Shown here: positions 1-11,848 of the stretch, in pieces
How the letters are laid out: each line of letters opens with the position of its first letter
How positions within the stretch are numbered: position 1 is the first letter of the stretch
Source of the DNA: Limnanthes douglasii subsp. nivea
Lineage: Eukaryota; Streptophyta; Magnoliopsida; Brassicales; Limnanthaceae
Direction: 5' to 3'
Length of the DNA stretch: 64,000 nt
NCBI GenBank assembly: GCA_036936605.1
Contig: JAUPFV010000002.1
Coordinates: 161,874,813 to 161,938,812, forward strand
Position numbers and translations under genes: made by a program
Notes under the pieces: model-generated
Seen by the model: only the letters and a program-made list of their open reading frames with translations
What the model was told of the DNA's origin: nothing
Database searches by the model: none

Positions 1-1590
1 CATAAGTCCGGACAACCCATAATTTCTTAGTCTTTTCACCTGATGCTTGCTTAGTATCTGTGTCTGAATGGAATTCAACTAGGAAAACAGCAACAGACTG
101 AGCCTTGACTGCAGTTCGAGGGGCAAAATCAATGTCATAATCTCCCAATTCGACTGACCATTTGGTCATTCTGCTTGATTTGTCCGCCTTCTGAAGAACA
201 TTTTTCAAAGGAAAAGACGTCCGGACAACAATAGAATGAGACTGAAAGTAAGACTCATCTTTCTAGCAGCAATTACTAACGCCGGTGCTAGCTTTTCAAG
301 CTTTAAATATCTATTTTCAGCATCCATCAGGCTTTTGCTGATGTAGTACACCGGACGAGGATAATTGTCCACCTCTCTAACTAGCATCGCACTTATGGCA
401 CATTCAGAGACTGCTAGATATATGTACAATGTTTCTCCATCAACAGGTTTAAACAGGGTTTTGATGGAGGACAAATGTTTTTTTATCTCATCAAAGGCTT
501 GGTCGCACTGTGGAGACCATTTAAATTCTTTGGCACCCTTTAGAGTTTGGAAAAATGGGGCACACCTATCCGAAGACCTTGAGATAAAACAGTTTAGAGC
601 AACTAACCTCCCTGTCAATCTTTGTACTTCTTTAATATTCGGAGGAGGCTCCATCTGCAATAAAGCACTAAGCTGGTCTAGATCAGGCTGTATCCCTTTC
701 TCACTTATCACATACCCCAAAAACTTCCCGGACTGCACCCCAAAAACATACTTTTCTGGATTCAACTTTAAATTTACCTTTACCAAGTTGGCAAATGTTT
801 CTTGCAGATCTGCCAAGTGTAGTTCTTCTTCAACACTCTTTACCATCATGTCATCAATGTAGACTTCCATGTTTCTTTCAATCTGATTAGCGAAAGCTTT
901 GTTGACCAACCTCTGATAAGTAGCCCCACCATTCTTTAACCCAAATAGCATCACCTCGTAAGAATGAAGGCCCCTATCAGTAACAAAGGTAGTGTGTTCT
1001 TGATCCTTTGGATCCACTTGAATCTGAGTATACCCGCAGAAGGCATCCATAAAGGACAACAACTTGTTCCCAGATGTGGAGTCCACTAACTGATCGATCT
1101 GAGGGACCGGATATAGGTCTTTTGGGCAAGCCCTATTAAGGTCTGTAAAGTCAATGCACATTCGCCACTTACCATTTTTCTTTTTTACTAATACCGGATT
1201 GGCTGTCTATAAAGGGTACTGGGATTCCTTTATATGCCCCATCTTAGTAAGCCGGTCAACCTCTTGAACTATGACATTAGCTTTGTCCTTAGAAAAAGCT
1301 CTCCTCTTTTGTAAAACAGGTGCTATATCTCTTCGAATAAATAGTTGGTGTGATATAATATCTGCTGGCACTCCGGTTACATCAGCATTGCACCAAGCAA
1401 AAACATACTGATGGTTTGTTAAAAAAGACAACATTTTACTCTTCAGTTCTGATGTCATCTTAGATTTGATCTTAACGTTTCTTCCTTCAGCCAGAGAGTG
1501 AGTTTCAACCTCTTCAATTGGTATTAAAACACCAGGGCTCTCTCTAGGGTCATCAATTTCACCCTCTCCCCCAGAGGGCCCCTCCAACTG
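1..1590 (-). pseudogene. Element A pol remnant (RT and start of RNase H)
   Basis: Degenerate pol of element A. 1207-1587 encodes the segment before RT (VFAWCNADVTGVP, then KRRAFSKDKANVIVQEVDR). 205-1161 encodes the RT core with FTDLNRACPKD, the active-site box YIDDMMVKS and the connection region RLTGRLVALN, leading into RNase H (VYYISKSLMDAENRYLKLE). A stop separates the two parts near 1207 (QYPL then stop, where relatives read QYPLWTANPVLVKKK). In Ty3/gypsy elements this polyprotein copies genomic RNA into cDNA. The frame is broken and the 3' portion runs off the window, so no active product is expected. The identification is secure from the RT motifs. Confidence 0.92.
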
Positions 1591-1593
1591 CTA

Positions 1594-3959
1594 ATCCTCA
1601 CTGATCCAAACTGCCCCAAAAGTTTGAGGGGCCAGTACCGTTGCATAACACTCCCTTGCTATCTTTAGACTACTTTAGACAACTCCCATTTGTCCTTGCA
1701 CATCGTATTTTAAACATCGGTGGACTGTAAAAGCCACAACATGCATCGTGGAGAGCCAAGATCTTCCTGAAATGGCATTGTAACATGTGGGACAATCCAC
1801 CACAATAAAAGTACTCTGACCATCTTCTTAAAAGGGCCCTTGCCCAACAAAACCTCCTCCTCAAACTCCCCGATCACGTCCGCTGAGCTTTCAGTGAAAC
1901 CCACAATCGACCTGTTCGAACGTTGAATCACTGCTAGATTTTTCATTTGTTTATAGGAAGTCAAAAGAGGATATTGGCTGAACTACCGGTGTCCACCAAA
2001 ATTTGTCTAATGTCATTGCCCCCAATGGATGCTCCTATCACCACAACATCTTCATGGGGACCAGCTATGTCCCTCAAATCATCTTCATCAAAGACAATGA
2101 AGGGAAAAGGAATTTGCGATTGATAGGAAGACATGCCTCCTTCTAGTTGAGTAGTCAGGGTATGAACATGCCTCTTCCTCGAAGAAGCAGTTGGTGTAGT
2201 CATGGTGTCTCCCCCAAATATGGTAAGTGACTCAAAAAAGCTGATGAATCCGGACACCGTCTCGCTATGTTCTGTGATAACACCCATCTTATTTCGGGTT
2301 GGATCAGGATTCAAATATTCCGACTCGACATCAAATCTTTCAAATATCACCATAACCACATCTGGAGCCGGATGTCCCTGCGTTGTTTGTTGGGCCAATC
2401 CGATGAGCATTATCAGGCCTATTTCCACTTCTTCTTTTAACATAAGCACCCAAATTTCCTCTTTCAATCAAATTTTCCATCTCTTGCTTCAAAGCAATGC
2501 AATATTCTGTGTTATGACCAATATCTTTATGATATTAGCAGAAACAATTATTACGCCTTTCCCTGGGAGATTGAAGCGCAACTGGCTTCCTGAAGTGTAC
2601 TTTGTCTTTTGTTTTGTCATAGATGGTTGCCCCATTCTCTTTCAAATCGGCAAACTACTCCGGTTGAACACAACGCCCTCGCTTATTTTTGGATTGTTGA
2701 CTCTGAGCTGGTGCTGGGTGGGATTGAGCCTTGGCCCTGCTGGGACCCTGTCCGGCTTCCTTAGCCTTGTATCCGGACTGATTCTGGTTCTGGTTTGGTG
2801 TAGTTGGGGCCGATCTCACCTGCCTATGTACCCTGGTCTTTTTCGTTTCATCTACATTGATTTGTTTCCCCACTTGATTCAGCTAACAGCCCCACGTCAT
2901 GGCCTTCTTTCTGGTTACTGAATCAGCCAAATTACCAGGGTTCAAACCACGCCTTAGAGAAGCTATTGCCACTTGTTCAAAGCAATCAGCTAATCCATTA
3001 TTGGTGTTCACAAAGCGACTTATATATTCTTTCAAGGATTCATTTGGTTCTTGGGCACAATGGATAATAGTGTCTCCATTGCCCTTCACTTCTTTAGTTC
3101 CAATGAGCTACCTCCGAAAGGCCACCCAAAAAGTATCAAAAGTTCTGATGCAGCCCTGTGGCAGACTATTGTACCACTTCAGAGCACTCCCCATAAAAGA
3201 CTCGGAGAACGCTCTACAAAGCAACTTATCATCATCGTCAAAATTCATCATAAAGTTTTTGAATTGCTCCAGATGATTATCTAGATCTTTACTCCCATCG
3301 TATTTTTCCATCTTTGTGTTGTCAAACCTCTTAGGAAGGTTTCCGGACAGTATCTTGGAAGACAATAGAGATTGTCTCCAGTTCCGACCACGACTAAACA
3401 CAGTATCTTCATTAGGAGTTGCAAAGATACCTGGTTCATCATGAAAGGCGAAATGATCCATCTACAGTCGATCTACATGTCTCCGGCCATGGCTGTGACC
3501 ATGAGATGACCCTTTTCCTAGATGCCTTTTCAATCTTCCATGCATGTCCCTCTTTCTTGAATACTTTTTGACCAACTTGTGCTTCTTTTTAGAACGGCCT
3601 TCATCGCTGCTGGATGACAGGGATTCCTCAACTCTGTTTTCGTTCGAGGAGCTACTAGAAGATTCTGAATCTGAATCCGAGCTCTTTACTGGTTTAGAAC
3701 GGTGAGACTTCTTTGAGCTAGCATGAGTCTTTTTAGTACTTACATGGGTCTTTGCTGATGGGTCATGCTCCCTTGGATTGTCACTGTGGTGAACGGCTGA
3801 CACTTTTGATTTTTCTCTTAAGCCCATCTCCACCCTTTTAGCAGCCCTCAAGGCTTCTATCTCAGCTTTCAATCTATCTCGCTCTTCAATCGTGTATTCA
3901 TCATTTACTCCCACCACTTCTACCAAAGTTGGTGGTACTTCCTGCTCGTCCGGATTCAT
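1594..3959 (-). pseudogene. Element A gag-protease remnant
   Basis: Degenerate gag-pro. The chosen start is the ATG at 3959 (MNPDEQEVPPTLVEV), the position homologous to the ATG in B, C and D. The N-terminal part (3462-3959) has a short charged helix likely to form a coiled coil, then a lysine- and serine-rich stretch with an acidic serine tract and a basic segment. 3108-3461 is the capsid-like retrotransposon gag core (FRRQF and neighbours lie across later frames). Near 2490-2560 a CX2HX4HX4C knuckle follows, and 1961-2467 carries the aspartic protease motif ILVDTGSSANILF. Stops or frame changes occur near 3461, 3108, 2883, 2655 and 1964. The frame ends at a conserved TAG (1591-1593, minus strand). 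Confidence 0.9.
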
Positions 3960-4010
3960 CCGGACTGGCTTTTCTTCATGGTTTCGAATGCTAAATTCAG
4001 GCACCTTCGC

Positions 4011-4028
4011 CTCCCACTGTGGTCGCCA
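4011..4028 (-). other. Element A primer-binding site
   Basis: On the minus strand the sequence TGGCGACCACAGTGGGAG starts three bases inside the 5' LTR boundary, the usual place for a tRNA primer-binding site. It begins with TGG, the complement of tRNA CCA ends. Tat/Ogre elements are reported to use tRNA-Arg; the exact tRNA was not checked. Confidence 0.75.
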
Positions 4029-4031
4029 ATT

Positions 4032-4406
4032 TGGTGTGGATTATTTTTTACTGAGGGTAATTTTATCAGGTATTTTATGAGATTTCAAAGGTATTTAATG
4101 TTTGGATATTTTGTAGTGAGAGATTTGAGCTGCTTGGTTGTATTAAATGTTCATTACCCTCATTAATGAAAGTGGTTGAGTATTTATACCCTTAATTATG
4201 GGCCACATGGGATTTCGGGTCAAGCTTATGAAACAGGTCGAGTTCAAAAACCCATTAGTTTATTAAGCAGATTAGCAATTAGCTTAGTCAAAATGTGATT
4301 AGCTTTTAATACTTTTGTCCAGTTGGGATGGTTCAGTGGATGGCTTTTGTCTGAATTTCCCCTTTCTGGTTTCTACAGTGAGTGGTGAAAATATCCGGAC
4401 TCATCA
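4032..4406 (-). repeat. Element A 5' LTR
   Basis: 375 bp LTR bounded, on the minus strand, by TGATGAGTCCGG and CACACCA (TG...CA ends). It is closely similar to the 376-377 bp LTRs of element B and holds a TATA-like box (TATAAATACTC on the minus strand near 4177). The left boundary adjoins the primer-binding site and the right boundary adjoins element E pol sequence. A second copy lies at 12409-12783 through the tandem duplication. Confidence 0.93.
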
Positions 4407-4411
4407 GGACA

Positions 4412-7324
4412 CATAAGGGAGTTACAATACCCTTTGTGGACGCCAAATTTGGCAGTGGTAAAAAAGAATAATGGGAAATGGAGAATGTGTGTGGATTTTA
4501 CAGATTTGAATCAAGCTTGTCCCAAAGATCCATATCCTTATCCTCGAATAGATCAGCTGATTGATTCTACTTGAGGCAATAAAATTTTAACTTTCATAGA
4601 TGCTTTTGCAGGATACAATCAAATTCAAATAGATCCAAAAGATCAAGAATGCACAACTTTCATAACTTATATGGGCTTGTATTGTTATACGCCTTTTGGA
4701 TTGAAAACTGTTGGAGCCACTTATCAGAGGTTGATGAATAAAGCTTTTGCTACTCAGATCAGAAGGAATATGGAGGTATATATAGACGATATGGTGGTAA
4801 AGAGTTCAAATGATGAATGTATCTTGATGATTTAGAGGAAGCTTTTTTAAATTTAAGGGCAATCAGATTAAAGTTAAATCCTGAAAAATGTACCTTCAGA
4901 GTTTGGTCAGGGAAGTTTTTGGTTTTGTCATTAGTGAAAAAGGAATAGAAGCTGGCCCAGAACATTTTAAAGCTTTGATAACAATGAATTCACCTCGGTC
5001 TATCAAAAAATTGCAAATTTTGACAAAAAGGTTAGCAACACTTAATCGATTTATTTCTAGGTTTTCTAACAAATTCTTTCCTTTCTTTCAAGTTTTACGA
5101 GGACCAAGCAAGTTTAAATGAACAACGGAATGTAATTTTTTTGTCAAAGCATAAATTTTTATTATCATCACCAGAAATTTTGTCAAAGCCTCAAAATGGG
5201 AAGAAGCTCTTTTTGTACATTGCAGTATCGGATTTTACACTAAGCACATTGTTAATTAGTGAAGATTCAGGAGTTCCGAAGCCGGTGTACTACATTAATA
5301 AAAGTTTAATGGCAACAGAAAAGAGATATTTGAAATTAAAAAAATTGGCATTAGCACTGATGATTGGTGCGAGGAGGATGCGTCCATATTTTCAAGCTCA
5401 TACTATTGAAGTCCGAACTTCATTCCATTTGAAAAATGTTTTACAATGGCTTGATATTTCAGGGAGAATGACCAAGTAGTCAGTGGAGTTGGGGGACTAT
5501 GACATTTTGTTTACACCTTGAACAGCAATAAAGGCGCAAACATTGGCAGATTTGTTTTGTTGAATTATATTCAAGCTGAACAGTTGTGGAAGAAAGTAAA
5601 GAAGATGTACCAGTAAATTCGAGGTGGGTTGTTCGAATAGATGGAGAATCTAGTGTTTTAGGGTGCAGTGTTGGGGTTCAGTTAATAGCTCCAACTGGAG
5701 AAACGATTATTCAATCTATTAAATTTGGTTTCCATGCTTTGAACAATTAAGCTGAATACAAAGAAGCTTTGGCAGGTTTAAGATTGGCAAAAATTTGTGG
5801 AGAAACTTCAGTACGCTTAGAAACGAATTCTCAGTTGTTAGCAAATCAGGTATTTGGATTTTCCGAAGCAAGAAATGATCGTTTGATTTTATATCTTCGG
5901 GAACTTCAGAATTTAATATCTATTTGGCAATATTGTTGTGGAATATATTGGTGTAGGGAGTAACATGGTGGATGATTCTTTAGCAAATATCGCTTACAAG
6001 GAAGAATATCCTTGGATTTTGTTACAAGAAAATCCTTCAATTGTTACTCAATCTAATCAGTGTGAATGCATAGACGAATTCTTTGTTACAGATGAAATAA
6101 TCTGAGGCGATTGGCGAGCAGATATTCTTAGTTTTTTTACTCAAGGAACATTACCAGATGATTCGAGGTTGGCCAAAAAATTGAGAGGTAAAGCCTTCAG
6201 ATATATAGTGTTAGATGGAATATTGTATAAAAGGCATTGAGCAGGGCATTATTACGATGTTTAGGCAAACAAGAATCACAATAGGTGTTATCATAATTGC
6301 ATGATGGTGAAGAGTCAACTCATTACGGGTTTTTAGCTCTATCATGACGAGTTTTACTTATAGGGTTCTATTGGCCTACAATTATGAATGATACTAAAAA
6401 TTTAGTTCGAAGTTGTGATACTTGTTAGAGATTTACTAATGTTATTCACAGACCAGCTTATGTTTATAACCGAGGCGGTACCATTTGAAAGATGGAGGAT
6501 TGATCTGGTGGGTCCTTTGTTGGTGGCTTCTGGATGAATACAGATGATAATCTTAGCGGTGGATTATTTACAAAATGGGCCGAGGCAGAACCGATATCAG
6601 GGACAAAGGCAAATGATGTAATTAAGTTTATTGTGAACAGAATTTGTTGTCGTTTTGAGTTCCTCGGAGGATTACAACAGATAATGGCCCTCACTTTAAT
6701 AACAAAGAGATGGCTTCAATTTGCACGTCGAAAGGAATTCAGAAATGCTTTTCGACGCCTTATCATCCTCAAGCTAATGGACAAGTGAAGATAACAAACA
6801 GAACAATTTTAAATGGCTTGAAGAAGAATTTGACGGGGGCAGCAGGAAAATGGCCAAACTATTTGCAAGACGTGCTTTGGGATTATCGGATAACTCATAG
6901 AGAGGCTACAAAAGAGACTCCTTTTGTGCTGGCATATGGAATGGATGCGGTCAACCCCATAGAATCTACGATGTCATCTTTTACGATAAATCAGTATTCT
7001 GAAAGATCCAATAATCAAGTTAGAAGGGAAAATTTAGATTTGACTGAGGATAAAAGAGTTCGAGCTCATTTGAATGAAATTCACTATCGAACTCTTATGA
7101 GAAATAGATATTATTTGAAGGTGAAGAGAAGAGAATTTAAAGAAGGTGATAAGGTGTTGAGAAAATTATCCATGCACACAAAGGAGAAAAGCCTTGGAAA
7201 ATGGCTCCAAACTGGGAAGGGCCCTATATGGTTGTTGAAAGGATAAAGCCATGGTCTTATGATTTCGAAGGGAGGATGCTTCAAAATCCATGGAATATAT
7301 AACACTTGAAGCTTTATTGGGAAA
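4412..7324 (+). pseudogene. Element E pol remnant, copy 1 (RT-RNase H-integrase)
   Basis: Degenerate pol. In order: the RT fingers (KKNNGKWRMCVDFTDLNQA), the RT active site YIDDMVVKS near 4780, the connection (LTKRLATLNRFISR), RNase H (KPVYYINKSLMATEKRYLKL; 5141-5479), an HDGEES-type zinc-finger remnant near 6300, and the integrase core (NGPH-like region, HPQANGQVKITNRT near 6760-6810) and C-terminal part (VKRREFKEGDKVL). Stops and frame changes recur (for example an in-frame TGA after LIDST near 4573). One base is missing near 6656 relative to the duplicate, where copy 2 reads CRFGVPRRITTDNGPH. No product is expected. Confidence 0.92.
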
Positions 7325-7878
7325 ATATTTGTCTTTGTATTTAGGAATTTTCACTTTCGAGTGGCGCACTCTTTCCTATCATGTTGGCCCAGGAAGGTTT
7401 TAATGAGGCGTTGTGTACATATTCAATATTATCAATAAAATTCGTCTTTGGCCAATGGTTGTTTATAAATGTTTGATTACATCTATCTTAACAACTTATC
7501 AAAAGCTGATCATCTTTGAGGTTGGTTAAGAGTAGAATGTTCTGAAGTGTTTATAACATTTTTCGAAGAAACAACCATGTTTAATAAACACATTACAGTT
7601 TTTGTGAAGTGCAACGCTTAATAATGCACTGAATTTTTGTGAAGTGCAACGCTTAATAATGCATTGAATTTTTTCGAAGTGCAAACATGTTCATCAACTT
7701 TATTAAGGTATTTGAGGTGGTAAGTTTACAGTTTATAATTATATGTTGAAAGTTCAAAGTACTTATCATATTTATTTTAAAATTTTAGCATCTAATAATA
7801 TATGAAGAGAATAAAAATAACAATTAAGGAAACCATTTGCCAATTAGATTAATTCTTTGAAGTACAAAAAGCAAATTT
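7325..7878 (+). other. Element E non-coding region between pol and aORF, copy 1
   Basis: AT-rich stretch after the pol stop with no credible ORF. It contains the conserved block ggttttaatgaggcg (near 7396) followed by aataaaattcg (near 7434), also present after pol in B, C and D. It also holds a short tandem repeat at 7599-7690. Confidence 0.7.
7599..7690 (+). repeat. 35 bp direct repeat, about 2.5 copies
   Basis: The unit tttttgtgaagtgcaacgct followed by taataatgca and a few more bases occurs at 7599 and 7634 and, truncated (cgaagtgcaa), near 7669, giving a 35 bp period. The duplicate copy is near 15978-16069. Confidence 0.85.
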
Positions 7879-8818
7879 CTAATCTAAAAAAGACAAAAAG
7901 AAGTTAGTAATAAAGTTATTCAGACGACTCATCCTCCTCAGATGATTCTTCCTTTGAAGATGATGAGTCGGGGATAGGATCGAAATCTTCACTTGGATGC
8001 TTTTCAATGGGAATGTCGTTCCAAAAACTTGTGAGGTTAATCTTCGGATACGTAGCATGAAGTTCTCGAAGAAGGGTGATGGTTGTTTCTTCTTTTCCAT
8101 TGTTAATAGCAACCAACATGTCTTTTGAAAGTTCTGCTTTGGCAACAACAACAGCAGCAGCTTTTTCCTCCTCGAAATATTTTTCGATTTAGTTATCTCA
8201 TCGGTCAACTCTTTATTTTTTACCTCGCAAAGGGTAAGAGAGTTTTGGAGACCTTTGTATTTGGATATTTCACCAGCCAGTTCATTAGTATGATCAGTTT
8301 TGAGCTTATTCATATCCTTTTCATGATAAGTCTTCGGTGCTTCTTTGTCAACAATATGTGTTGGTCGCAGATGATTTTTCATGAAGAGAGCGCCTTAAAT
8401 AAGCTGAGATCTTGCTAATTCATACATATGAAATTGTTCGACCACTGTGCTTTGAAAATCTTCTCTTAATTTTTCTCATCTTCAGCAAGACCTTTGTAGC
8501 GGGCCATGTCTTTAGCCAATTATTTCAAATGGTTTTGAGAATCTTTGACTTGGGAAGCAAGTGTTTTTGCTGCAGCATCGAGATTGGTAAATGGTTGAAG
8601 TGCAGCAGTGATCACAGGATTTGCAAGAGGAGGAGGAATTTATGTTGAAATAGGACAAGGAATCAAATCTAAAGTTGTGGTTGGTGCAGAGGGACAAATA
8701 ATTTCTGGAGACGCTTCGACAGACGTTGGTCTCCCAAAATTAATCATATGATTTTGAATGTCTTGGAAAACAGGATCGTCTTCTCCAACAAGCTCTTGTG
8801 TATTGTTAAAATTGATGA
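7879..8818 (-). pseudogene. Element E antisense ORF, C-terminal part, copy 1
   Basis: Minus-strand remnant homologous to the C-terminal half of the aORFs of C and D. 7916-8119 reads LLRELHATYPKINLTSFW and an acidic serine tail (SSSSKEESSEEDESSE), aligning with MVLLFHEKF...NLGDLW and the acidic tail of the D protein. 7879-8382 covers an upstream charged, coiled-coil-like region in another frame. The gene is cut at 8818 by insertion of element C; its N-terminal part resumes at 27734. Frame changes show it is dead. The function of this protein family is unknown. Confidence 0.8.
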
Positions 8819-9284
8819 TGATGAGTCCGAATTCAGCATGCTCCCCGGACAGGGACAGATCAGTCCAAAGCCTATGGATCGGACGGATCGGACAGATCAC
8901 ATGGACCGGACAGATCACTTCGAACACTATGACCATAGGACTGTTCGAATTATGACAAAAGTACTAAAAAACCTAAACACATCCTGACTAAGCTACTTGT
9001 AAGCTACTTGCTCTCCTGCTTAGAGCTCATGGGTCTTTGAACATGACCCGGGTCCTTTAAACATGACCCGAAAGCCCATAAGGGCCCAAACATCACACTA
9101 TAAATACCCAACCACCTGCATTAACCATGGGTAATGAAAATTAATTGCTACCAAGCTGCTTAATTATCTCTCTACTCTCTAATCACTTAAAACCCCCACA
9201 CACCACCACTTAAACACTCACATACCACCATAGAACACCAACTGAAATTACCAGCCTACCCTCAGGCGATTATTATCCACACCA
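8819..9284 (+). repeat. Element C 5' LTR, duplicate copy 1
   Basis: 466 bp LTR with TGATGAGTCCG and CACACCA ends and a TATA-like box (TATAAATA, 9109-9116). It is followed by the primer-binding site TGGCGACCACAGTGGGAG (9288-9305). It differs from the copy at 17198 by four substitutions by eye. It is preceded by GATGA like its duplicate, but no 3' partner follows before the duplication junction, so it is a duplicated 5' end rather than a separate element. Confidence 0.93.
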
Positions 9285-9357
9285 AATTGGCGACCACAGT
9301 GGGAGGAGAAAGGTGCCTGAATCAAGCATTCAAAACCTGCCAAGAAACTCTGTCTGT

Positions 9358-11697
9358 ATGAATCCGGACAATCCAGAGCTTCCACCGGCTTTGCTCGAAG
9401 TGGTGGAAGAGAACGATGAATACACTGTCGAAGAGCGTGACAGGCTAAAGTGTGAAATAGAAGCTCTGAGGGCTGAGAAGGCCAAGATGGGCGTGAAAGA
9501 AAAATCCAAAGCATCGGTTGCTCATCACACCGATAACCCTAGAGAGCATGAGTCTTCGAAGACTCATGTGAGCACAAAAAAGACTCATGCCAGTTCTAAA
9601 AAGTCTCACCGGTCCAAGCCTGTGGAGAGTTCTGACTCGAGCTCAGAATCTTCAGATAGCTCTTCGGACAACGAGGGAAATTAAAAATCCTTGTCCTCTA
9701 GCAGCGATGAGGGTCGAACCAGGAAAAAGCAAAAACAGGTTAAGAAATATTCAAGAAAAAGAGACAGACATGGAAGAATGAAAAGGCATATTGGCAAGGG
9801 ATCATCTCATAACTAGAGGCATGTGGACAAGATGATGATGGATCCCTTTGCTTTCCACGATGAACCAGGTATCTTTGCAACTCCCAATGAGGATAATGTG
9901 TTCAGTCGTGGAAGGAATTGGAGGCAGTCTCCACTGTCTTCTAAAATTCTGTCCGCAAACCTCCCCAAGAGGTTTGACAGCACTAAAATAGAGAAGTACG
10001 ATGGCAGTACTGATCCGGACAACCATCTGGAGCAATTCAAGAACTTTATGATGAACTTTGATGATGATGATAAACTACTTTGTAGGGAATTCTCCCAATC
10101 ATTCACGGGGAGTGCTCTGAAATGGTACAACAGCCTGCCTCATGGTTGTATTAAAGATTTCGATACGTTTTGGGTGGCCTTTCGAAGGCAGTTCGTAGGG
10201 AGTAAAGAGCTGAAGGGCAATGGAGACACAATAATCCATTGTGCCCAGGAGCCAAATGAGTCCTTGAAAGAATACATAAGCCGTTTTGTGAACACAAAGA
10301 ATGGGTTGGTTGATTGTTTCGAACAGGTAGCAATAGCATCCCTGAGACAGGGTTTGAACCCAGGCAATCTAGCTGATTCGGTGACCAGAAAGAAGGCTAT
10401 GACATGGGGAGGGTTGCTGAATCAGGTTGGCAAACAAATAAACGTCGATGAAACAAAGAAAACTAGGGTGCACAAGCAGGTGAGATCTACCCCAGTGGCA
10501 CTAACTCCAAATCAGAATCAGTCCGGGAACAAAGCAAGAGAGACCGGACAGGGGCATGGTAGGGCAAAAGCTCAGTCTCAACCAGCAGCTCCTGCTCAAA
10601 GTCAGCAATCCAGAAACAAGAGAGGGTCATGGGTCCAACCGGAGTGGTTCGCAGAGCTCAAAGAAACTGTGGCCACCATTTTCGATAAAACAAAAGATGA
10701 GGTGCATTACCGGAGACCGGCAACGCTGCAGTCTCCCAGAGAGCATCGCAACAAGTCTTTTTGCCAATATCACAATGATATTGGCCATACCACTGATGAC
10801 TGCATAGCATTGAAACAAGAGGTTCAAAATTTGATTGAGAGGGGAAAGTTGGGAGCATACGTTAAAAGAAGAGGAGGCAACAGGCCAGACAACACTCACC
10901 GGGTTGGTCCAAGTAATGCTGCTCCGGAGGGGGCCATGGTTATAGTTGAAACGTTTGACGTGGAATCTGAATACTTGGATCCTGATCCAACTCGAAATAG
11001 AGTGGGTGCTATAGAGGAATGTTCTAGGTCAGTCTCCGGGCTCATTAAGTTTTTCGACTCGCTTACAATTTTCGGAGGGGACACTATGACAGCTCCTACT
11101 GCTTCTTCGAGGAAGAGGCATGTTCATACTTTGGCCTCCCAGCTAGAAGGAGGCATGACATCTTATCAGTCACCAAACTCATTTCCCTTCATTGTGTTTG
11201 ATGAGGATGATTTAAGAAACATTGCTGGCCCTCATGAGGATGCTGTTGTCATAGGAGCATCTATAGGGGGCAATGAAATAAGACGAATCCTGGTGGATAC
11301 TGGAAGCTCAGCCAATATCATTTTCCTAACCACTTACAAGAAAATGAAAAATCCAGCCGTAATTCAGAATTCGAACAGGTCAATCGTAGGCTTCACAGGC
11401 ATCTCAGCAGATGTGATCGGAGAGTTCGAAGAAGAGGTGTTATTGGGCAAGGGCCCTTTCAAGAAAATGGTCAGAATACTCTTTATTGTGGTGGATTGTC
11501 CCACTTGCTATAATGCTATTCTAGGGAGGTCTTGGCTCTCTAGGATGCATGCAGTGGCTTCAACAGTCCACCAGTGCTTGAAGTATGCTGTTTAGGGACA
11601 GGTTGGAGTCATCCGGAGCAGCCAAAAGATTGCAAGAGAATGCTATGCTACTGCCCTGGCTCCTCGAACGATGGGGGCAGTCCGTATTAATGAACAA
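9358..11697 (+). pseudogene. Element C gag-protease, duplicate copy 1
   Basis: Gag-pro frame starting at ATG 9358 (MNPDNPELPPALLEVV). It has an N-terminal charged helix, a serine-rich acidic and basic tract, the gag core (WRQSPLSSKIL ... FDTFWVAFRRQF), a CX2HX4HX4C knuckle (FCQYHNDIGHTTDDC near 10760-10800), then the aspartic protease motif ILVDTGSSANIIF near 11290-11330. A TAA at 9682 is private to this copy. TAG codons at 9814, 11593 and 11698 are shared with copy 2. Between 9823 and 11595 the frame is open for 590 codons, longer than in copy 2. Gag would package RNA into particles and protease would cleave Gag-Pol. Confidence 0.92.
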
Positions 11698-11848
11698 TAG
11701 CAGTTTGAGGGCCTTTCTGGGGGTGAGGGTGAAATTGATGACCCCAGAGAGACCCCTGGAGTATTGATACCGATCGAAGAGGTTGAAACACACTTTTTGG
11801 AAGATGGTAAAAGTGTTAAGATAGGGTCCAAGATGCCACCAACGTTGA
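11698..11848 (+). pseudogene. Element C pol start, truncated at the duplication junction
   Basis: From the conserved TAG (11698-11700) the frame continues as QFEGLSGGEGEIDDPRET and on to SKMPPT. It is then cut at 11848, where the second duplication copy begins with antisense A gag sequence. The full version continues at 20227 in copy 2. Confidence 0.9.

Larger units (their letters stand above)
1..4406 (-). mobile_element. Element A: partial Ty3/gypsy (Tat-like) LTR retrotransposon
   Basis: A minus-strand LTR retrotransposon truncated by the left edge of the window. Reading from 4406 downwards it shows a 375 bp 5' LTR, a primer-binding site, gag, protease, RT and the start of RNase H; integrase, aORF and 3' LTR lie outside. 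Its LTR and proteins are closest to element B. Immediately right of the LTR (4407 on) the sequence is the RT region of the older element E, so A is inserted in E. GGACA at 4407-4411 is the predicted target-site duplication; the matching copy would lie left of the window. Several stops and frame changes show it is non-functional. Confidence 0.93.
4407..8818 (+). mobile_element. Element E, segment 1 (older Tat-like gypsy, host of A and C)
   Basis: Plus-strand remnant of an older gypsy element: pol from the start of RT through integrase, a 3' non-coding stretch, then the C-terminal part of an antisense ORF. It is interrupted on the left by element A and on the right by element C at the sequence GATGA (8814-8818), and it resumes at 27734. 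Its proteins are clearly homologous to those of A-D but much more diverged and richer in stops. Gag and the 5' LTR are not in the window and should lie left of element A. Confidence 0.9.
3472..11848. repeat. Tandem segmental duplication, copy 1 (about 8.38 kb)
   Basis: This block is repeated head to tail at 11849-20227 with near identity. It runs from within the gag of element A, across A's LTR, element E pol and aORF, and element C's LTR and gag-pro, to about 150 bp past the C pro/pol boundary. Matching landmarks are offset by 8377 to 8379 bp: A LTR 4032 and 12409, C LTR 8819 and 17198. Both copies end at the same target-site sequence GATGA before the C LTR, so the copies arose by duplication after C inserted, not by separate insertions. 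Confidence 0.95.

Noticed and set aside
365..862. 165-codon plus-strand ORF
   Set aside because: It lies opposite the RT of element A and its translation has no recognisable content; it is a shadow of pol.
2202..2921. 239-codon plus-strand ORF with hydrophobic stretches
   Set aside because: It is antisense to the gag and protease of element A; homologous shadows appear opposite the other gags.
8748..8987. ORFs crossing into the C LTR
   Set aside because: They translate the repeated GGACAGATC U3 sequence and E aORF antisense; no protein similarity. Equivalent ORFs at 17127 and 27184 are the same artefact.
8819..9284. A separate element C insertion or solo LTR
   Set aside because: Same target site, same flanking E sequence and same downstream gag as 17198 on; it is explained by the tandem duplication.
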